From Sporothrix humicola (taxonomy: Eukaryota > Ascomycota > Sordariomycetes > Ophiostomatales > Ophiostomataceae): DNA of 64,000 nt. Position numbers and translations under genes: made by a program. Shown in pieces: positions 1-13,100 of this stretch; the stretch's first letter is position 1, and each line of letters begins with the position of its first letter. The notes under the pieces were generated by a model. The model saw only the letters and a program-made list of their open reading frames with translations. It did not search any database and was not told where the DNA came from. The DNA is taken from contig WNYE01000046.1 of assembly GCA_021396245.1 (NCBI GenBank), forward strand, positions 33,608 to 97,607. Reading direction: 5' to 3'.

Positions 1-61
1 ACAAGAGTAACAGAGAGAGAGCGGATTATCGTTCATTAGGCCCTTTGCCAAACAGGCCATT

Positions 62-1424
62 TCAACGGGGAAATAGATGGCCATCTATGACGTCCCAATC
101 CAGCTCAATTGCAAGGCTTCGATAACGGAGTTTTGCAAATTCCCATGGCGTGCAGTCAAGATACCACCTTTCAGGCCGTGGTGATAATTTGACGACTTGC
201 TGCTGCTGCTGGCGCGAGCTGGTTTTCCTTCTCGTCCCTGTCTGCTGTAAACGGTTCCCTTTCTTGTCATACCGCCTGGGATCGACAAGTGTATACATTG
301 ACAAAGGCCCCCGCCGCCCCCCCACGCTGCGTAAGTTGTACCTTGGTCCCAACTTGCGAAGCCAGGGAAGACCTCCTGGAAATATCGGAAACTTTTCGAG
401 CAGTTTTGTCGTTTGCCGAGGTTGTTCATCGGCCTCCCAGAGCATATTCTCAAGATGCCAGTAGTCGGCAATGGTTATCCTGAATGTCTCGAATTGCATC
501 ATGGCCTTTTGTTCATCGTTCAGGTGGGGGTTGAGCTCCGGGTTCGTTAGAAAGTGCGGCACGGTCAACGCTTGACTAAAGTCACACATCTTGTCGTCGA
601 TGAACTGGTCCCGGCGTGTATCGAGAAAAATAATGCCGAGCTGATGCATCTTGATCGTCGTACGCAGAGCACGGCGCGCACTGGCTATGGTCATGTTGGG
701 CGGGTTCTTTCTGGGGCCCGGCTTGCCCAGGGCCTTTACAAGTCCGCGGATCGGGGGTGGCTTGCCACTGCGTTTGCCCAGAAAGCGGCCACGCATATCG
801 TGGTAGCCAGCCCGTTCGTCATTGCCGTTGAACTCGAGCGTAAAACGGTCGGCCAGCTTGCGTTCGTGGGCTTCGTCGAGGAGGATGTAGCCGTAGCAGG
901 CCATGGCCAGATCGGCGTGGCCGGCTTCTTGGAGGCGGCCAAACGCGCGACACTCGCAGTAGAACGACTCCGAGTATTGGGCAAACAGGGTCAGTTTGTC
1001 CCGGTCCTCGTTGTCTCCCATGTCTCCGGGGCCGTACCACTCTTCATCGTACCCAAAACGGAACTGCAGTGATGGCGGCAAAGATGTGTCAGTAAGGAGG
1101 GGGCTGTCAAGTGAAATAAACAGTGGACAAAGATCATGACCAGAAACAGAAAAGACGTACCAGTTTCAGCGCATACTCTTGGTCCTTGATTCTCACCTTG
1201 ACAACATGGGCGTGCATTCCCTCGCCAAGGTAGTCAAGGAACTCGATTTGCTGGGGTCCCTGAAAGTCTAACGCTGCCATCTTTGGGCCATCACACAATG
1301 GCAGCGGGACCAGGTCCGCGGGAGACTCGGGCCAATCTGGATACATATTGTTGCGGAGCTCGGGTGGCAGTGGACGGGAGCACGAGTCAGAAGCTGGAGA
1401 TGATGAAGACGCAAAAGGGATCAA
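62..1424 (-). CDS. FTA2-like kinase-fold protein, two exons
   Basis: Predicted 421-residue protein from exons 1424-1161 and 1063-62, joined by a 97-bp phase-0 intron (donor GTACGT, acceptor CTGCAG). The join reads ALKL|FRFGYDEEWYG, which is how this family runs. The N-terminal exon has a kinase-like glycine loop and beta-strand (FLDYLGEGMHAHVVKVRI, then YALKL). The second exon has the downstream helical part with HQLGIIFLDTRRDQFIDDKMCDFS, the position of a degenerate catalytic/metal loop. This matches the fungal family named after Fta2 of the fission-yeast Sim4 kinetochore complex. In filamentous fungi most members are expanded paralogues, so a kinetochore role should not be assumed. The ATG at 1424 was chosen because the frame is open and fits; an internal Met at MYPDWPESP is a possible later start. 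No signal peptide or membrane segment is seen. Confidence 0.8.
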
Positions 1425-1595
1425 ACGATATAGAGCGAAGGTGGAGGGAGAGGAAAAAAGACAGGTGGATGTTATGTAGAATGCAAAACAAGAGACAGTA
1501 GTTTAGCAAGAAGTACGACGTCAAGAAGAGAAGAGACAGAAATCATGGAGATTAAATAGTTAAAAAATACTACATACTAACAAATTGAATGCGAA

Positions 1596-1870
1596 GAAAA
1601 AAGAGTGAGGGAAAGGAAAGCGGAAGAAGAAATGAAGCAAAAAAGTGAAAGACAAACGAAAGAAAGCTAAAGAAAACTGGAAGAAAACTGAAAGAAAACT
1701 GAAAGAAAAACGAAAGAAATCTGAAAGAAAACTGAAAGAAAACTGAAAGAAAACCGAAAGAAAACGAAAGAAAACCGAAAGACAAGCGAAAGAAAAAAGA
1801 AAGAAAAATGAGAGAAAGCGAAATTAATGCGACAAAAGGGTGAGAGAAAGAGAGAAAGAAATTACTCAAA
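1596..1870. repeat. Purine-only microsatellite-like tract
   Basis: About 275 bases almost free of pyrimidines on the plus strand, built from degenerate GAAAGAAAACT-type units (clearest at 1671-1800). Open frames here translate to F/S/L low complexity and are not genes. It lies 170-450 bp upstream of the FTA2-like gene. Confidence 0.8.
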
Positions 1871-3439
1871 GAAGCCACTTTGGTAAACATCAAATCATTT
1901 CCCCAAATGCGTGGAAAACAAAGAACCCTGGATGTTTTCGGTCGTATTTGTAGGAAGTGCCTGGTCTGTTGGAAATACTGGCATTCAGTCCGAATGCGGT
2001 CAGCATTTTCTTTGACAGATCACATGGCGCTCATTGTTTGTGATGCATCAAAACAAACGGCGCGACCAACAAACGGGGATACCGCAATAAACCACTGGAA
2101 GAAAAATGGAGGAATAAAAGAAGAGAGAAATAGAAAAGAAAAAAATAGTCACACACAAAATAGCAAGAGACGATAAAAGGGGCTTGATAGAGAACAAGAA
2201 TACCAATACCAGCGGTGCAGGATGGTTTGGGCTCTGTCGCACGAGAAAATAAACTAAAAAATCGGCCTCCGCACGCCGTCGTGTTGCTGTCGGTTTGTTC
2301 GCACTTACCTTGCGTAGATATGGAGTCAGGCAATAATAACAAATCATTTATGATTTAATCCTTGAAAACATCAAAAGCCATGCAATAACAGCACCCCATC
2401 TCGTTTCTGCCAGTGCCACTAGTCATCTTAGCTACACACAAGGGCCACGCGTGGCTTGGCTGCAACTTGAATGATCGGATGGGCAAAATGGTCCGCTTGG
2501 TATGGTCAATTTCACCATGCGAGTTTCAAGGTGCAGTGCGTCCTCCTACACGTATCATGCCTACGACAGCTGTGGTGGCCGTCGCTGTTGCAAGTACCCA
2601 GCTGTGCCACGCCGTGTAGCCTTCCCTTCCCTCTGGTTGGCTGTTTGCAAGCTATTCTCAGGGCCTCTATGAATGCGTGTGCGGTCTCTGGGCGGCAAGG
2701 CCTTAGCTCCAGGGCTTTTGTCTTCCGTATTAGCCGTCAACCTGCGCCTACTGTCCTTCGTTAGCTTAATGGTCAGTTGAAAAGCCCTGTTAGCTGCATA
2801 CACCAAAGACACATGTATTTACCTCGTGTTCTTTCATATTTGAACAATCCAACTCACATTAATTTATTGTATTCTTAATCTCGATCCAGTATGCGTTATT
2901 CCTTTCTAGGTTTTTGGATTCTTCGATTGATTGCTTTGTTAATATAAAGAATCTTCTCTACGGGTGTTGTTCATTTATTTTCGACCTTTTGCTTGATGGC
3001 CGGCCGTTCTGGAAATCTGCGGGCTGCCTCTGGTCAACCAGTGCAAATATCCCACCACTCAGGGGCAAAGGAGTAAACAAGCTTAACCATACAACCCATC
3101 CATCAAGGCAAAAAAGAGGCACAGAAAGGTATTCTGGCCATTCCAATTCGGCGAGATAAATCAGGGCAACCTCATGCAAGACGTCCATTTTGACTCGCTG
3201 CATGCTTCCCGACCCTCCACAACCGGATTCTGCGGACCTGATCTCATCCTCCTTTATGGTGCACTGGCCAGTGTATGCACACTCCCCTCCATGTTCGTGA
3301 TCGTTTGTAGTGGAAGCATATTTGACAATCGAGGTGAGTTTGGAGGCTTCTTGGGTTTGTTTCTGCTTTTTTTTTTGTCTCTGGGAATATTTTTAGAATG
3401 TATTAATCTCATCATATTTTTCTTGAAAAGAAGAATTAC

Positions 3440-3495
<56 letters not shown>

Positions 3496-4703
3496 AGCAA
3501 AACAGACCATTTTCTCTCAAAATGAAAAAAAAGAAGCAAACATTCTCCCAACAGCCATATTACAATAATCTCTCTTCTTCAACCGGTGAGATATCTGATT
3601 ACAGCCGTGTATGCACAATTATGGGGCCAGCAGCCTCGCTCATCTAAAAGCCCAAAGGTGGCACGGCAGATGACATACGCCCCTGCTTGCAGTCTTACAG
3701 TCTGCTGCTACAAAATGACGGACCCAGCTCACACGAAACACCGAACTCTGTACCGATCTCGCACGGCACGGGCTTCGGGGGTTTGCAGGCCGGACAAGAG
3801 GCCGATGCGGAGGACACGCACGACGAGGAAGGAAGAGATATGGAAGGTGGAACTGGGACTGCAACTGATAAGGGACTGACCCCCACGGATGTCCAAGTGA
3901 TGATTGAGCAGCACCTGGCCTGCTCTTTTTTTCTCCCTATTTTGCATGACAATGTCGAGGGTTTGAACATCACGATCATCTTACGTCCATCTTGTTTTCG
4001 TGGTCAAATGGAGATACGGCTTCACTTCCTGTCCAAAAGGTCACGTCGTACAAAATCAAGACAATGATGGCTGCTACCCCGGTCTTGGCCATTATCGATT
4101 ATCACCACGTGGTTGGTTTTTGACTTGGGGCAACAGTCTGGGCACAAGGCTGGGCAAGGGATTGGAGCGTCAAAACATAAGTGATCAATGCAGCCCGCAG
4201 AGAGATGGTGTGCAGACCAAGGGAACCGGCGAGGGCCATGTACTTGGACGTACCTCGCGCGGTGGACATGTACCATTTTAAAAATCAAACCTTTTGAGAC
4301 GGCTTGTTGTATTGAAAATCAGAATTCCTGCCTATTTTTGGGTTCCTGTCTAAATGGTGCGCATACACTGCGACACTGTTGAGTCGTTTTTCACCTTTCT
4401 CTCTCTTCATTGTTTGTCAGTCTGTAGGCTGTCTGTGCCTTTGTTCTGTTGTCTTTATGTTCCTTCTCTTCCAAGTCCTCCAAATATCATCAAAATAGAA
4501 GCAAAAAAAACTAATATAAATCAAATCAAAATCAGATGTCCGCCCACCATCCATGATGTTTGCCAGTATATACGGAAACATCACTAAATGCAACTCATAA
4601 ATAGAGCCCAGAGATTATGTCCACGGTAAATGCCAAGTAGGAAAGATAAAAGACATGAGATCGTAGAATGGACAAAAAGCCAAGAAATTCAAACTCTTCC
4701 AAA
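1871..4703. other. Intergenic DNA without a supported gene
   Basis: Short open frames occur on both strands, but none shows third-position G/C bias, a recognisable domain or a consistent exon chain. It contains the 54-base A tract listed separately. The last part carries the 3' flank of the GH94 gene. Confidence 0.5.
3441..3494 (+). repeat. 54-base poly(A) homopolymer
   Basis: Uninterrupted run of 54 A on the plus strand. It may be the tail of an old retroposed copy or simple slippage; no target duplication is obvious. Its length in an assembly is likely approximate. Confidence 0.9.
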
Positions 4704-7157
4704 TTACTGCGGGACAAGAACAGTCAGGTTGTAGGTGCGGCCAACTTCAATGTCGGTGATGACGGGTTCCGGGAGGAAGTCGGGCTGGCCGGCAATACGG
4801 ACACGCGTGGTCTTGACATCACGAGACCGGCGGATGTCGACCTTGAACGTGGCACCGCGGAACTCGCGGGTCACCGTAATGGCGTTCCACTTGGACGGCA
4901 GCTGTGGCGCAATGCGGAGACCACGAGGCACACCGCGAAGGCCGCAAAGGCCTTCAATGAAGCAACGATAGACCCACGAAACGGTGCCAGTGTTGAACAG
5001 CTGGCTCGAGCGACCGGCCGTGCGCGGGTAAAGATGGTAGGCACCGCGGTAGTAGTTGGGAATGTAGACGGGCAGCTGGCCACGGCGCTTGTAGTCTTCA
5101 TCCGAGGGACCGGGAAGCATCTGGCGTAGGACGGTGTAGGCACGGTCGACCTGGCGACCGCCCATTGTGTAGAGCGCATGCGCGTAAAAGACGGCGGCAT
5201 GGTTGTAGACGGCGCCGTTCTCGGCGCTGCCGGGGAACTTTTGCGTGACACGACCGACGTCTTCGCGCATGGATGTGAAGGGAGGGGCAAACATGGTGAC
5301 GCCGTATGGCGTGCCGAGCTGATTGTCGACTTCCGGCAGAATCTTGTCGCACTGCTCGGGGCTGGCGGCGCCGCTGAGAATGGCCCAAGTCTGCGGGTTC
5401 AGCCAGATACGGCCTTCCTTGTCGTCCTTGATGCCAAAGACAACATTGTCATCCGTGATGCCGCGGGCGAACCAGTCGCCGTCCCAGAGATGCTTGTTCG
5501 CAGCAGCGTTGACCTCCTTACAGCCTTCGCGGAAGCGAATGGCAAGCTCTCCAGCGGCCTTTGCAGCCTCCTCGTTCTTGGTGGCGCCAACCATGCACTC
5601 GGCATTGCCGGCACGGCGGTCACACACCTCAGCGAAAAGGCGCAGAGCGTAACCTGTGGCAAGCGTCAGCCAGCCAGAGACACCCTTGCCCTTGTAGCCG
5701 ACCATGTTCATCGGATCGCACCAGTCGCCCTGAGCAATGTAGCTCAGACCGCGCTCATCACGGCTCTTGAGGAGCCACTCCATAGCGTTGCTGAGCCGCT
5801 CAAAGACAGTCAGAGTGTTACCGTCGCTGTCGCTCTTGACGGGAACGTCGAGAATGGCGAAGTCGGCTGTCTCGGCCAGGTACGAGTCCAGAGCAATGGG
5901 AAGCCAGACACAGTGGTCGGTGTGCGGCACCTGGTTGATGTACTTGAGCTCGGCGCCTTCAGTCAAGAGAATGCCATCAGGCATGGAACCATTAGATTCC
6001 TGCTGGGAGAGGGCCTTGAGGAAGGCGACACGGAGAGACTCGGGGCGAATGTATGCCATGCCCATGTTGTCTTGGAGATAGTTGCGGGTCTGAGGGTCGG
6101 TCGTGAGACGGTTGACGCCACCGTGGTAGTAGACCTGGCGCGGCAGCCAGTTGTTGATGAAGTTGTCGAGCTCCTTGTCGGGCGTCTGGACTTGCAGACA
6201 GCCACGGCCGAGCTCAATGTAACGAGAGTAGTCGCGGGCAGCACGGGCAAAGCCATCGCGGCTGAGGTATTTGGAGCGAATGGACTTGATCTCAGCGTCG
6301 TCGAAAGCGGGACCAAAGACAAAGCGGTACTCGCGGTTTTCACCCTCGTCGAGGTCGGCACGGTACTGAACGACAGCAGCTGGTGTCTCATAACGAGCGT
6401 CGTGGCAACCCAGCTTCTCCTCGTCCAGAGCAGAGGGGGCGTGGATGCCGCCCTCACCATGGAAGATGTCTTGGACGGTCTCCCAGGAATCCGGCGCCGT
6501 TTCGCAGAGGAAGAAGGTCTTGTCCTTGAGGCGCAAAGACTTGTGCTTGAAGTAGTCGTCAATTTTCTGGTAGGGCGTGATGCTGGAGGCAACGATGCCG
6601 TTCAGGTCCTTGCGGTACTCGGCCGACTGGTTCATCCAAGACATACAGCCAATGACAAAATAGGGGGTGATGGCGACACGGCGCTTGCGGGGAGCCATGT
6701 TGGTGACACGGACGGTCCAGAGCTCGGCGACATCGTTGGTTGGCAGACTGAGGGTCATCTCGACCTTGAGGTTGTCGAGCTCGCAGATCCATTGCAGATC
6801 ACTCTTGCCGACGGAGAAGACGTACTTGTCGAGGGGTTTGCGGACGGGCTCGTAGGGAGCCGAGAAGAGCTCGTTGCTGTCGAGGTCTTGGACGTACACA
6901 AAGCGGCCCGGGTGGTCGGCATAGTAGCTCTGTTCCGGTTGCATGAACGTTTTGGCCTCGAGGTTCGGCGCATGAGAGTACTTGGCGGGCTCGGGCTGCA
7001 TGAACTGGGCGGTCGCGTATCCACGGCAGGTTGCCTGGATCATCATCTTGTTGTTCCATAGGAAGCCGGCCGCCTTGGGCAGGGCAGTCGGGCTGTTCAG
7101 GTCGTAGCGGTCCCCAGATTCAGTGGGACCGACAAGTCGGCGGACGTCGAAAGGCAT
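4704..7157 (-). CDS. GH94 phosphorylase, probable cellobionic acid phosphorylase
   Basis: Intronless gene for an 817-residue protein with no signal peptide, so probably cytosolic. It has the glycoside hydrolase family 94 layout: an N-terminal beta-sandwich (about 1-290), a linker helix region, an (alpha/alpha)6 barrel (about 340-720) and a small C-terminal beta layer. The motif GDWCDPMNMVGYKGKG (about residues 477-492) holds the general-acid Asp. The DWCD form is typical of the chitobiose/cellobionate branch rather than DWND of cellobiose phosphorylase. The C-terminal GTVSWVYR and GLRIAPQLP motifs are also family hallmarks. Established knowledge: the Neurospora crassa GH94 enzyme (NCU09425) and a Xanthomonas homologue phosphorolyse cellobionic acid to glucose 1-phosphate and gluconate. 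By that precedent this is probably the same enzyme, processing products of cellobiose dehydrogenase and lytic polysaccharide monooxygenases. Substrate is inferred; chitobiose phosphorylase is the alternative. A GH7 cellobiohydrolase lies 6.3 kb away on the same strand. Confidence 0.9.
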   Translation of the reverse strand: MPFDVRRLVGPTESGDRYDLNSPTALPKAAGFLWNNKMMIQATCRGYATAQFMQPEPAKYSHAPNLEAKTFMQPEQSYYADHPGRFVYVQDLDSNELFSAPYEPVRKPLDKYVFSVGKSDLQWICELDNLKVEMTLSLPTNDVAELWTVRVTNMAPRKRRVAITPYFVIGCMSWMNQSAEYRKDLNGIVASSITPYQKIDDYFKHKSLRLKDKTFFLCETAPDSWETVQDIFHGEGGIHAPSALDEEKLGCHDARYETPAAVVQYRADLDEGENREYRFVFGPAFDDAEIKSIRSKYLSRDGFARAARDYSRYIELGRGCLQVQTPDKELDNFINNWLPRQVYYHGGVNRLTTDPQTRNYLQDNMGMAYIRPESLRVAFLKALSQQESNGSMPDGILLTEGAELKYINQVPHTDHCVWLPIALDSYLAETADFAILDVPVKSDSDGNTLTVFERLSNAMEWLLKSRDERGLSYIAQGDWCDPMNMVGYKGKGVSGWLTLATGYALRLFAEVCDRRAGNAECMVGATKNEEAAKAAGELAIRFREGCKEVNAAANKHLWDGDWFARGITDDNVVFGIKDDKEGRIWLNPQTWAILSGAASPEQCDKILPEVDNQLGTPYGVTMFAPPFTSMREDVGRVTQKFPGSAENGAVYNHAAVFYAHALYTMGGRQVDRAYTVLRQMLPGPSDEDYKRRGQLPVYIPNYYRGAYHLYPRTAGRSSQLFNTGTVSWVYRCFIEGLCGLRGVPRGLRIAPQLPSKWNAITVTREFRGATFKVDIRRSRDVKTTRVRIAGQPDFLPEPVITDIEVGRTYNLTVLVPQ

Positions 7158-10100
7158 TGTAAAAATGTGTAGGTGTTTTGGCGGCGTCGGTCGTTATTGG
7201 TGGTCTTGTTGACGTCGTAGTAGAAACAGCTGTGGTGAGCTTGAAAACGAGAGAAAGTTGTTCTGTGGTCACAGGAGGAGAGGAGCGAAACTAGGACGAG
7301 CAGCTAGAGTTGCATCTCTGATCGTATTCAATATTCTGCGCAACTGGGAGCTACTGCTGAGGGTGGACGAGAGAAGAGATGGAGCGTACTTAGTACAGGA
7401 CAGGTGAGGACAGGATTGGGGAGATGAATAGATGATGATAGCTTAAACGGTAAGGAAACAGACGACAAGGTGAAGTGAGGAAAGAAACAGATTGACAAAT
7501 CCAGAAACCAAAGTAAATAGACAGACGGTGACGTATGATGTCAGTCAAGGTGAGTAAAAAAATAGAGTTGGAGAAGTTAAGGTGAGGTGTAAGGATGAAA
7601 AGAAATGAGGAGGAATGGAAGAAGAAAAAGAGGTTGAAAAGAGGAAGAAATTGGAGATGGCGGTGGAGGAAGAAGAGAAGAAAGAGGAAGAAGAAGAAGA
7701 AGAATAGAAAAAGTGCGAGAAAAGGAGAGGGCTTAAAGGAGATGTCGAGCTCAAAGTGCAGGTGGAGCCGGCATGGGAATGAAGAAGGAAGGAACGATGG
7801 GGGGATATGACGAAGTTGGGAGTGGGATACAAGTCAATTGGGGAAGGAGCAAACGGTGTGTTCACGAGGAGATCAAAACAAGAGAAAGGGAAGGAGCAGG
7901 AACGGAAAGAGCGAGCTGAAGATTAAGAAAAAAAAGTCAGAGGACAGATAAAAGATAAAAAGATGGCAAAAAGCAGCATTAAAAATAAAGAAGCTTGCGC
8001 ACCTTGTGCAGGAAGACGAGCTGCGATGCAAGGCCGGTCGTGGGGGTTCTTATTCATATGGTTGGCCACGGCCAGGGCTGTGGTTCAAATACGATTGACA
8101 GGGGCACAAAGAACAAGGAGGGAAGCTACGATGGAGAAGCCAGAGAAGGAAAGAACAAACAGAAAATAAACACAAAAAATATAAAAGGAAGGAACAACAG
8201 AGGGGTCGACGTAGTGACAGGGCAGAGCAGGAAAGGAGCGAAGAACAAGAACAAGAACGCAAGAAGGAACAAAAGAGGAAAGAACAGGGGCTGCACTTTA
8301 CAGTTTTTCTAGGCAGTTCTGGGGGAGACAGGCTGAGTGGGCCTTGGCCTCGCCTTGAGCCTTGGCAAATGTGAGTACATGCTGAGAAAGACACCGTACC
8401 AAGAAGTACACGAGAGTTCAAGATGTACTCGGGTCAGTCGGGATACCAAAGTTTAAGTCAAGGCCTTGCCAATAAAAAAAAGACAGGAGACAAGAGACCA
8501 ACAACGGTCACGACGCCGCACGAGGATGCACAGCACTTTATGATTTCTGGGCGGCCAAGACTTGTTTGTGAGGAGATGCAGTTCACAAAAAGGTCGGGAG
8601 ATGCAATTGCACCAAAAAACTGCAGTCACCTGGCCGATTTGACCTTTGCGATCTGGCGATTGCCCAGAAAAAAGCACAAGATGCCAAAATTCAAAGATTG
8701 TGCCCAGAGGAGGTTATTGTAACATTGACACATTTTTAACATTTTACCAGAGAGAAGGTCCAATCGAAAGGCCAATGGAAGAAGCCAATCGGTCACCGGT
8801 CACCGAAGGAGGGCTAGACCTTGGCTTTGAGGGGTGGCATAACGCCAAAAATATCTGGAAGAGCAATAAGAAGAAAAAAAAAAAAGCCTGGGTGGGAAGT
8901 TCACCTGACGAAAGCCACGCGGGAAGGAGTATGAAGATGGCGATGGATGTTTACTGAAAGTACATTCTCCTGCGTAAATGTAAGATACTCAGTAATACAG
9001 AGTACGGCTGCACCGAGAGCGGAATGGGGGGCGAGTGGCGGTGAGACTTGGTTTCTGGCTCAGTAGATGGCCATACTTTATTGCGTTGTTCCCCACGCCC
9101 CTGTTGTGGAAGAATTTTCTGCCTCGTACGGAGTAAGAAAGAAGTAAGCTATTTTTGATTGATTTTGCTTCCCACGATCCTCAGACGATATTGGCTGTAC
9201 TGATCGTGTCTCTGAAGGTGTGTTCAGCGTGCTTTGTGGCTTGCTCTGCCGTTTTCGTCTTGTGTCGTGACAGACGCAAAACAAAGAACAGAATGTGCCA
9301 TTCAGCCTCGATTCCCAACGATTCAACAAAAGTAGAGACAACGAAATAACGAAATTGAAAATTGCAGCTCTCGGACACGCAATGAAGCCCGGCTGCGGAG
9401 GACTTTGATTTCACTTACATAAGTAAGATGCACAAACTCTCCCGGATCATGTACGTTGCCGTCTGCGGAGAGTATGTGCTGTGGTAGACCAGTCACGAAT
9501 TTTAAACATTTTAAACATACAGAGTACGTTGTAGTTTGAGCACCAATCGTGAAATGCCCTATCCTGTTTTGTGTTTTGCCGGCGAGGGGCGTGTGCGTGT
9601 TGCCTGCGGGCCTGCCTCGTTTGGTTGGGATGGAGTGGGCGTGTGCACCAATAACGGGCAGGGGCAGGGCAGGTGCAGATGCCGGTGAAGGGGAAGGAAC
9701 GAGTGGTGGGATGGAAGCACACGGTAATACTGTGTACGGAGTAAACGGCTGGCTATTTTTATTGTCAGCACAGATTTCCTGTGTATTTCTGGCGAGGTCC
9801 AATGACAGGCCGCAATTTGGCAATTCATGACATCCCCAGTTTTTCAATATTTCATGGCCAAGACGATGTCGGCGATGACGTTTCTTTTGTGTCAATTTGC
9901 TTATTTGGACTGTGGACTTGGTCTTTTCTTTTTCGCTCTTGCCGTTTTCGCTTTCTTTCCATTGTCCTTCCTTCCCTTCTGCTTCTTCTTGACTTCCTTG
10001 TTCTTTTGAGCTTCCTTCCTTCTTTGCAGATCACGAGTTGTCAAGGAAGCTACGGCCGTGGGCCCGACAAGATTTCCCCAACTTCCCAGTGTGGCAGTTT

Positions 10101-13100
10101 TACTGCTCGTTCTTTTCTCCGTCGACACGCGAAGGAAGATTAAAGTACAAGTAGACTTCAAAAATGACCGAAAATCAGGGGCAAAGAAAACACAAGACGA
10201 CGCACAAAAACGGACAAGAACTGTCCCACACAACAAGCGACACCTGCACATCGATCGTTAGCGCTACAGTTAGCGTGCAAAGTGGATTTATTTGGGGGTC
10301 CTAAACCTCGACATCCGGCAGTTCAGATGTTTCTTTCGACAAGGCCCCAAAAGGCAAGGGAGACAATCCCAACAGAGACACCACATCGTGGGCTACGGCA
10401 GTGGAGGGAAGCATTGCAGATGCAGCGGACAGCGAGAGAGAGAGGCACAGAGAGAGAGAGCACACCCTTCTTCACCGCTCACCGCTCCGGAGTCGCAGCC
10501 AGCTGTCCTCCAATTTTTTGCTTTCTGTCCCTTTCCGAGTGTCGTTGAACCCCTCATGACTTACAGACAGGGTTGTTCGAGTTAGTGTCGTTCTAGCGCT
10601 CTTCAGTGCCCACAATCCCCATCTTTCAACGTGTTTAGACGACTTTAAACGACTTCAAACGACGCCGGCCGCGGAAGCCAGCCCGTGCAGCCGAAACCGA
10701 CTCTGTGGGAGGAGAACTAGATCGTCGTCGTCGTCAATCGTCAATCGTCGAGAAAGGGGACATGATGACAGCGATGGGTTGGGGACAAGAGACGTCCAGA
10801 AACTATGGCGTACTTTGTGGCATGAAGAAACAGGGACAAGGAGGAAAGAGGGGCACTGAATGTCACGGAGCATTTTTTGGCGGTCAAGGTCAGTCAATGG
10901 TGGGGATGTTTTCAACGGTTCATCAACGGTAGAAGTTCGGTGGGATTATGGTGTACCGGTACCTGCAAAAAAAAAAAAAAAAAAAAAAAATGGCACACCT
11001 TCGACACACACTGTGAAATTGTCTCATTCTGGGGTTCAACTGATGACATTGAAGTGGCACACTGGCTGACTGACAATGAAAATGGCGAGAAAATGTCGGA
11101 GCAATTACAGCTGAATTCGCAATGGTGTGAATACAGCCAGTCTCTCACAGCGTCTGGCACAATTACGAAAACATAAGAACAAACGGTGGTCAAGAACGGT
11201 CAACCACACCTCCTGTTGCATCCGAGCCGCAAAGACGCAGACCCCCGCGCCCAAGCATGCAAGCTCTCCCCCTCTGCAGTACATAAGGATCGTAAACCGC
11301 CCTCGCCCGCAGTCGTCCCTTATCCGCCCACGCTCTCATCCCGGGTGCGCCATTTCGTCTCTCGTCTCTCTTTGAAATTCTCCCACGCCCTCGTCTTTAT
11401 CCCCTCTGACACGCAGTGACCTGTTGTCACCTGTGCTGGACGCTAATGCATCGGCGATCGGCGCGGCAGGAACAGCATGTGACTTGAAAATATTTGTATG
11501 AGGTACGGTACACAGTAGAATGTGAGTTGGGGTGAATGCTGAAGGATAAGATGGCATGGGGGCGCTGTTGTAGATGAGAGATTTAAAGGCAGGGGCATGT
11601 GGTGTGTTGGTGGACGACAGATGTGCGTGAAAAAAATGTACGGCGTGATACACGCGTGGGACAATCAGATGAGGGCCATTTTGATTAAAGATCAAGATAA
11701 TCATAAACAATTGTACCTTGAAAAGATGTGAAGATAGAAGATGTGGAGTCCTGTACAGAATCAGGGTAGTGGATATCAAACACAGAATCCGGCACATACA
11801 CGGAACGGCCTGGGAATTACGTCACTGCATTTGTTTCTCTTGATTTTTCTTGACATCCTGCCGTCTGCAGGATTAGAATTTCAATAATTCTTGAAATTGT
11901 TTATTTTAAAAAAATCTCGGCGTCGTTTCGTATGTCTTCAATTTGCGGGGAAGGCTGCCCACGTCCGAACTCTTCATTTCTGCATCGTGCAACCTCCTTT
12001 GAATTCTCGTCCGTCTTTACGTCCTCGCACTTGCATTACCCCGTACCTTTGTACACCGACCTGTACAACGGCCAGCTGTCGTCCCACGGTTTTTGTAAGA
12101 CCCGCGTAAAGCTTCAAACATAAGAATGAGAAGGCTGCCCTACAAGGTCCCCAGATCGTCAGGAACCTTTAAGTTCTGCCATGTACCGATTTGAGTACTG
12201 AATTGGACTCAAGTACTGGCCCTCCACCTTTTTGCTGACCCATAAAAGAAGTGGCATCCATCCCGTGTTCACCTGCAGACCTGCATACGTGCATATACAC
12301 CTGCACGCCCCTGCATCTTGACCTGATTTTTATTTTCCTTTTCTTCTTCTTCAGCTCAAGTTCAATTTCGGCGTAAGGTTGACATGAAGAGCCATTTCGT
12401 TTTTCAGTAAAACTCAAGAATGTACTTGCTTTTGTAAGATCATCAACTGTGTTTGAAATTGTCTGGCTATTCTGACCGTGAACTATTCGTGCAGCCTTCC
12501 CCTGACCGCCTTGACATTCTTTCTTCTGCAACTGGACTCGTGTACTCACCCGTGTTCGTGCATTCTCTTCTCGTTTTTTTCCTTTCTTTTTTTTCTTTTT
12601 TCACTCCGCGTGACTTGTTTCCGACGTAACACGCTCCCTGCATTTGATTGTGTTTCTTTTTATGTTTCTTTTTGTGTTCTTTTCTGCATTCAAGGTCGAA
12701 TGGCGGTGAACATCTGTCTGGTGAAGGACAAGGTTCAGGGTTGATCAATCGAGAATGTAGAGTACGACCGTTGTACAACGTCAACATTTGCAGAGTACGG
12801 ACCAAAACGAAAACACTCGGCTCGAGTGCTCCCCCGGAGAAACCGACTCGGGTGTTCCTGAGATTACCGCGGAGTCAAACAAGTGTGTCTTTCCGTTGAA
12901 AACTCTTCAGTCTCTGTTGTTTCACAGCATTTTCACTCTGTTCGTGTGTCTAAAAGAGTCCGGGCCCAATTCCCAAGTGTGACACCAAGAGTCGGAAAAG
13001 GGTTGAAAATCCGGGGAACGGCAAGGGCAAAGAAAGACATGTGGGAGTGGAGTAATCATGGCCGGAGGGTGTGAAGACAATGTGGTGTGATATCAGCGAC

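Noticed and set aside
3687..4067. Plus-strand open frame of 126 codons with an acidic start
   Set aside because: It loses protein-like composition halfway and has no homologous motif or partner exon.
5178..7061. Long open frame (627 codons) on the plus strand
   Set aside because: It is exactly antisense to the GH94 gene and reflects its C/G-biased codons; it has no domain of its own.
9323..9895. Minus-strand open frame of 190 codons
   Set aside because: It has no third-position bias, no domain and atypical composition; treated as chance.
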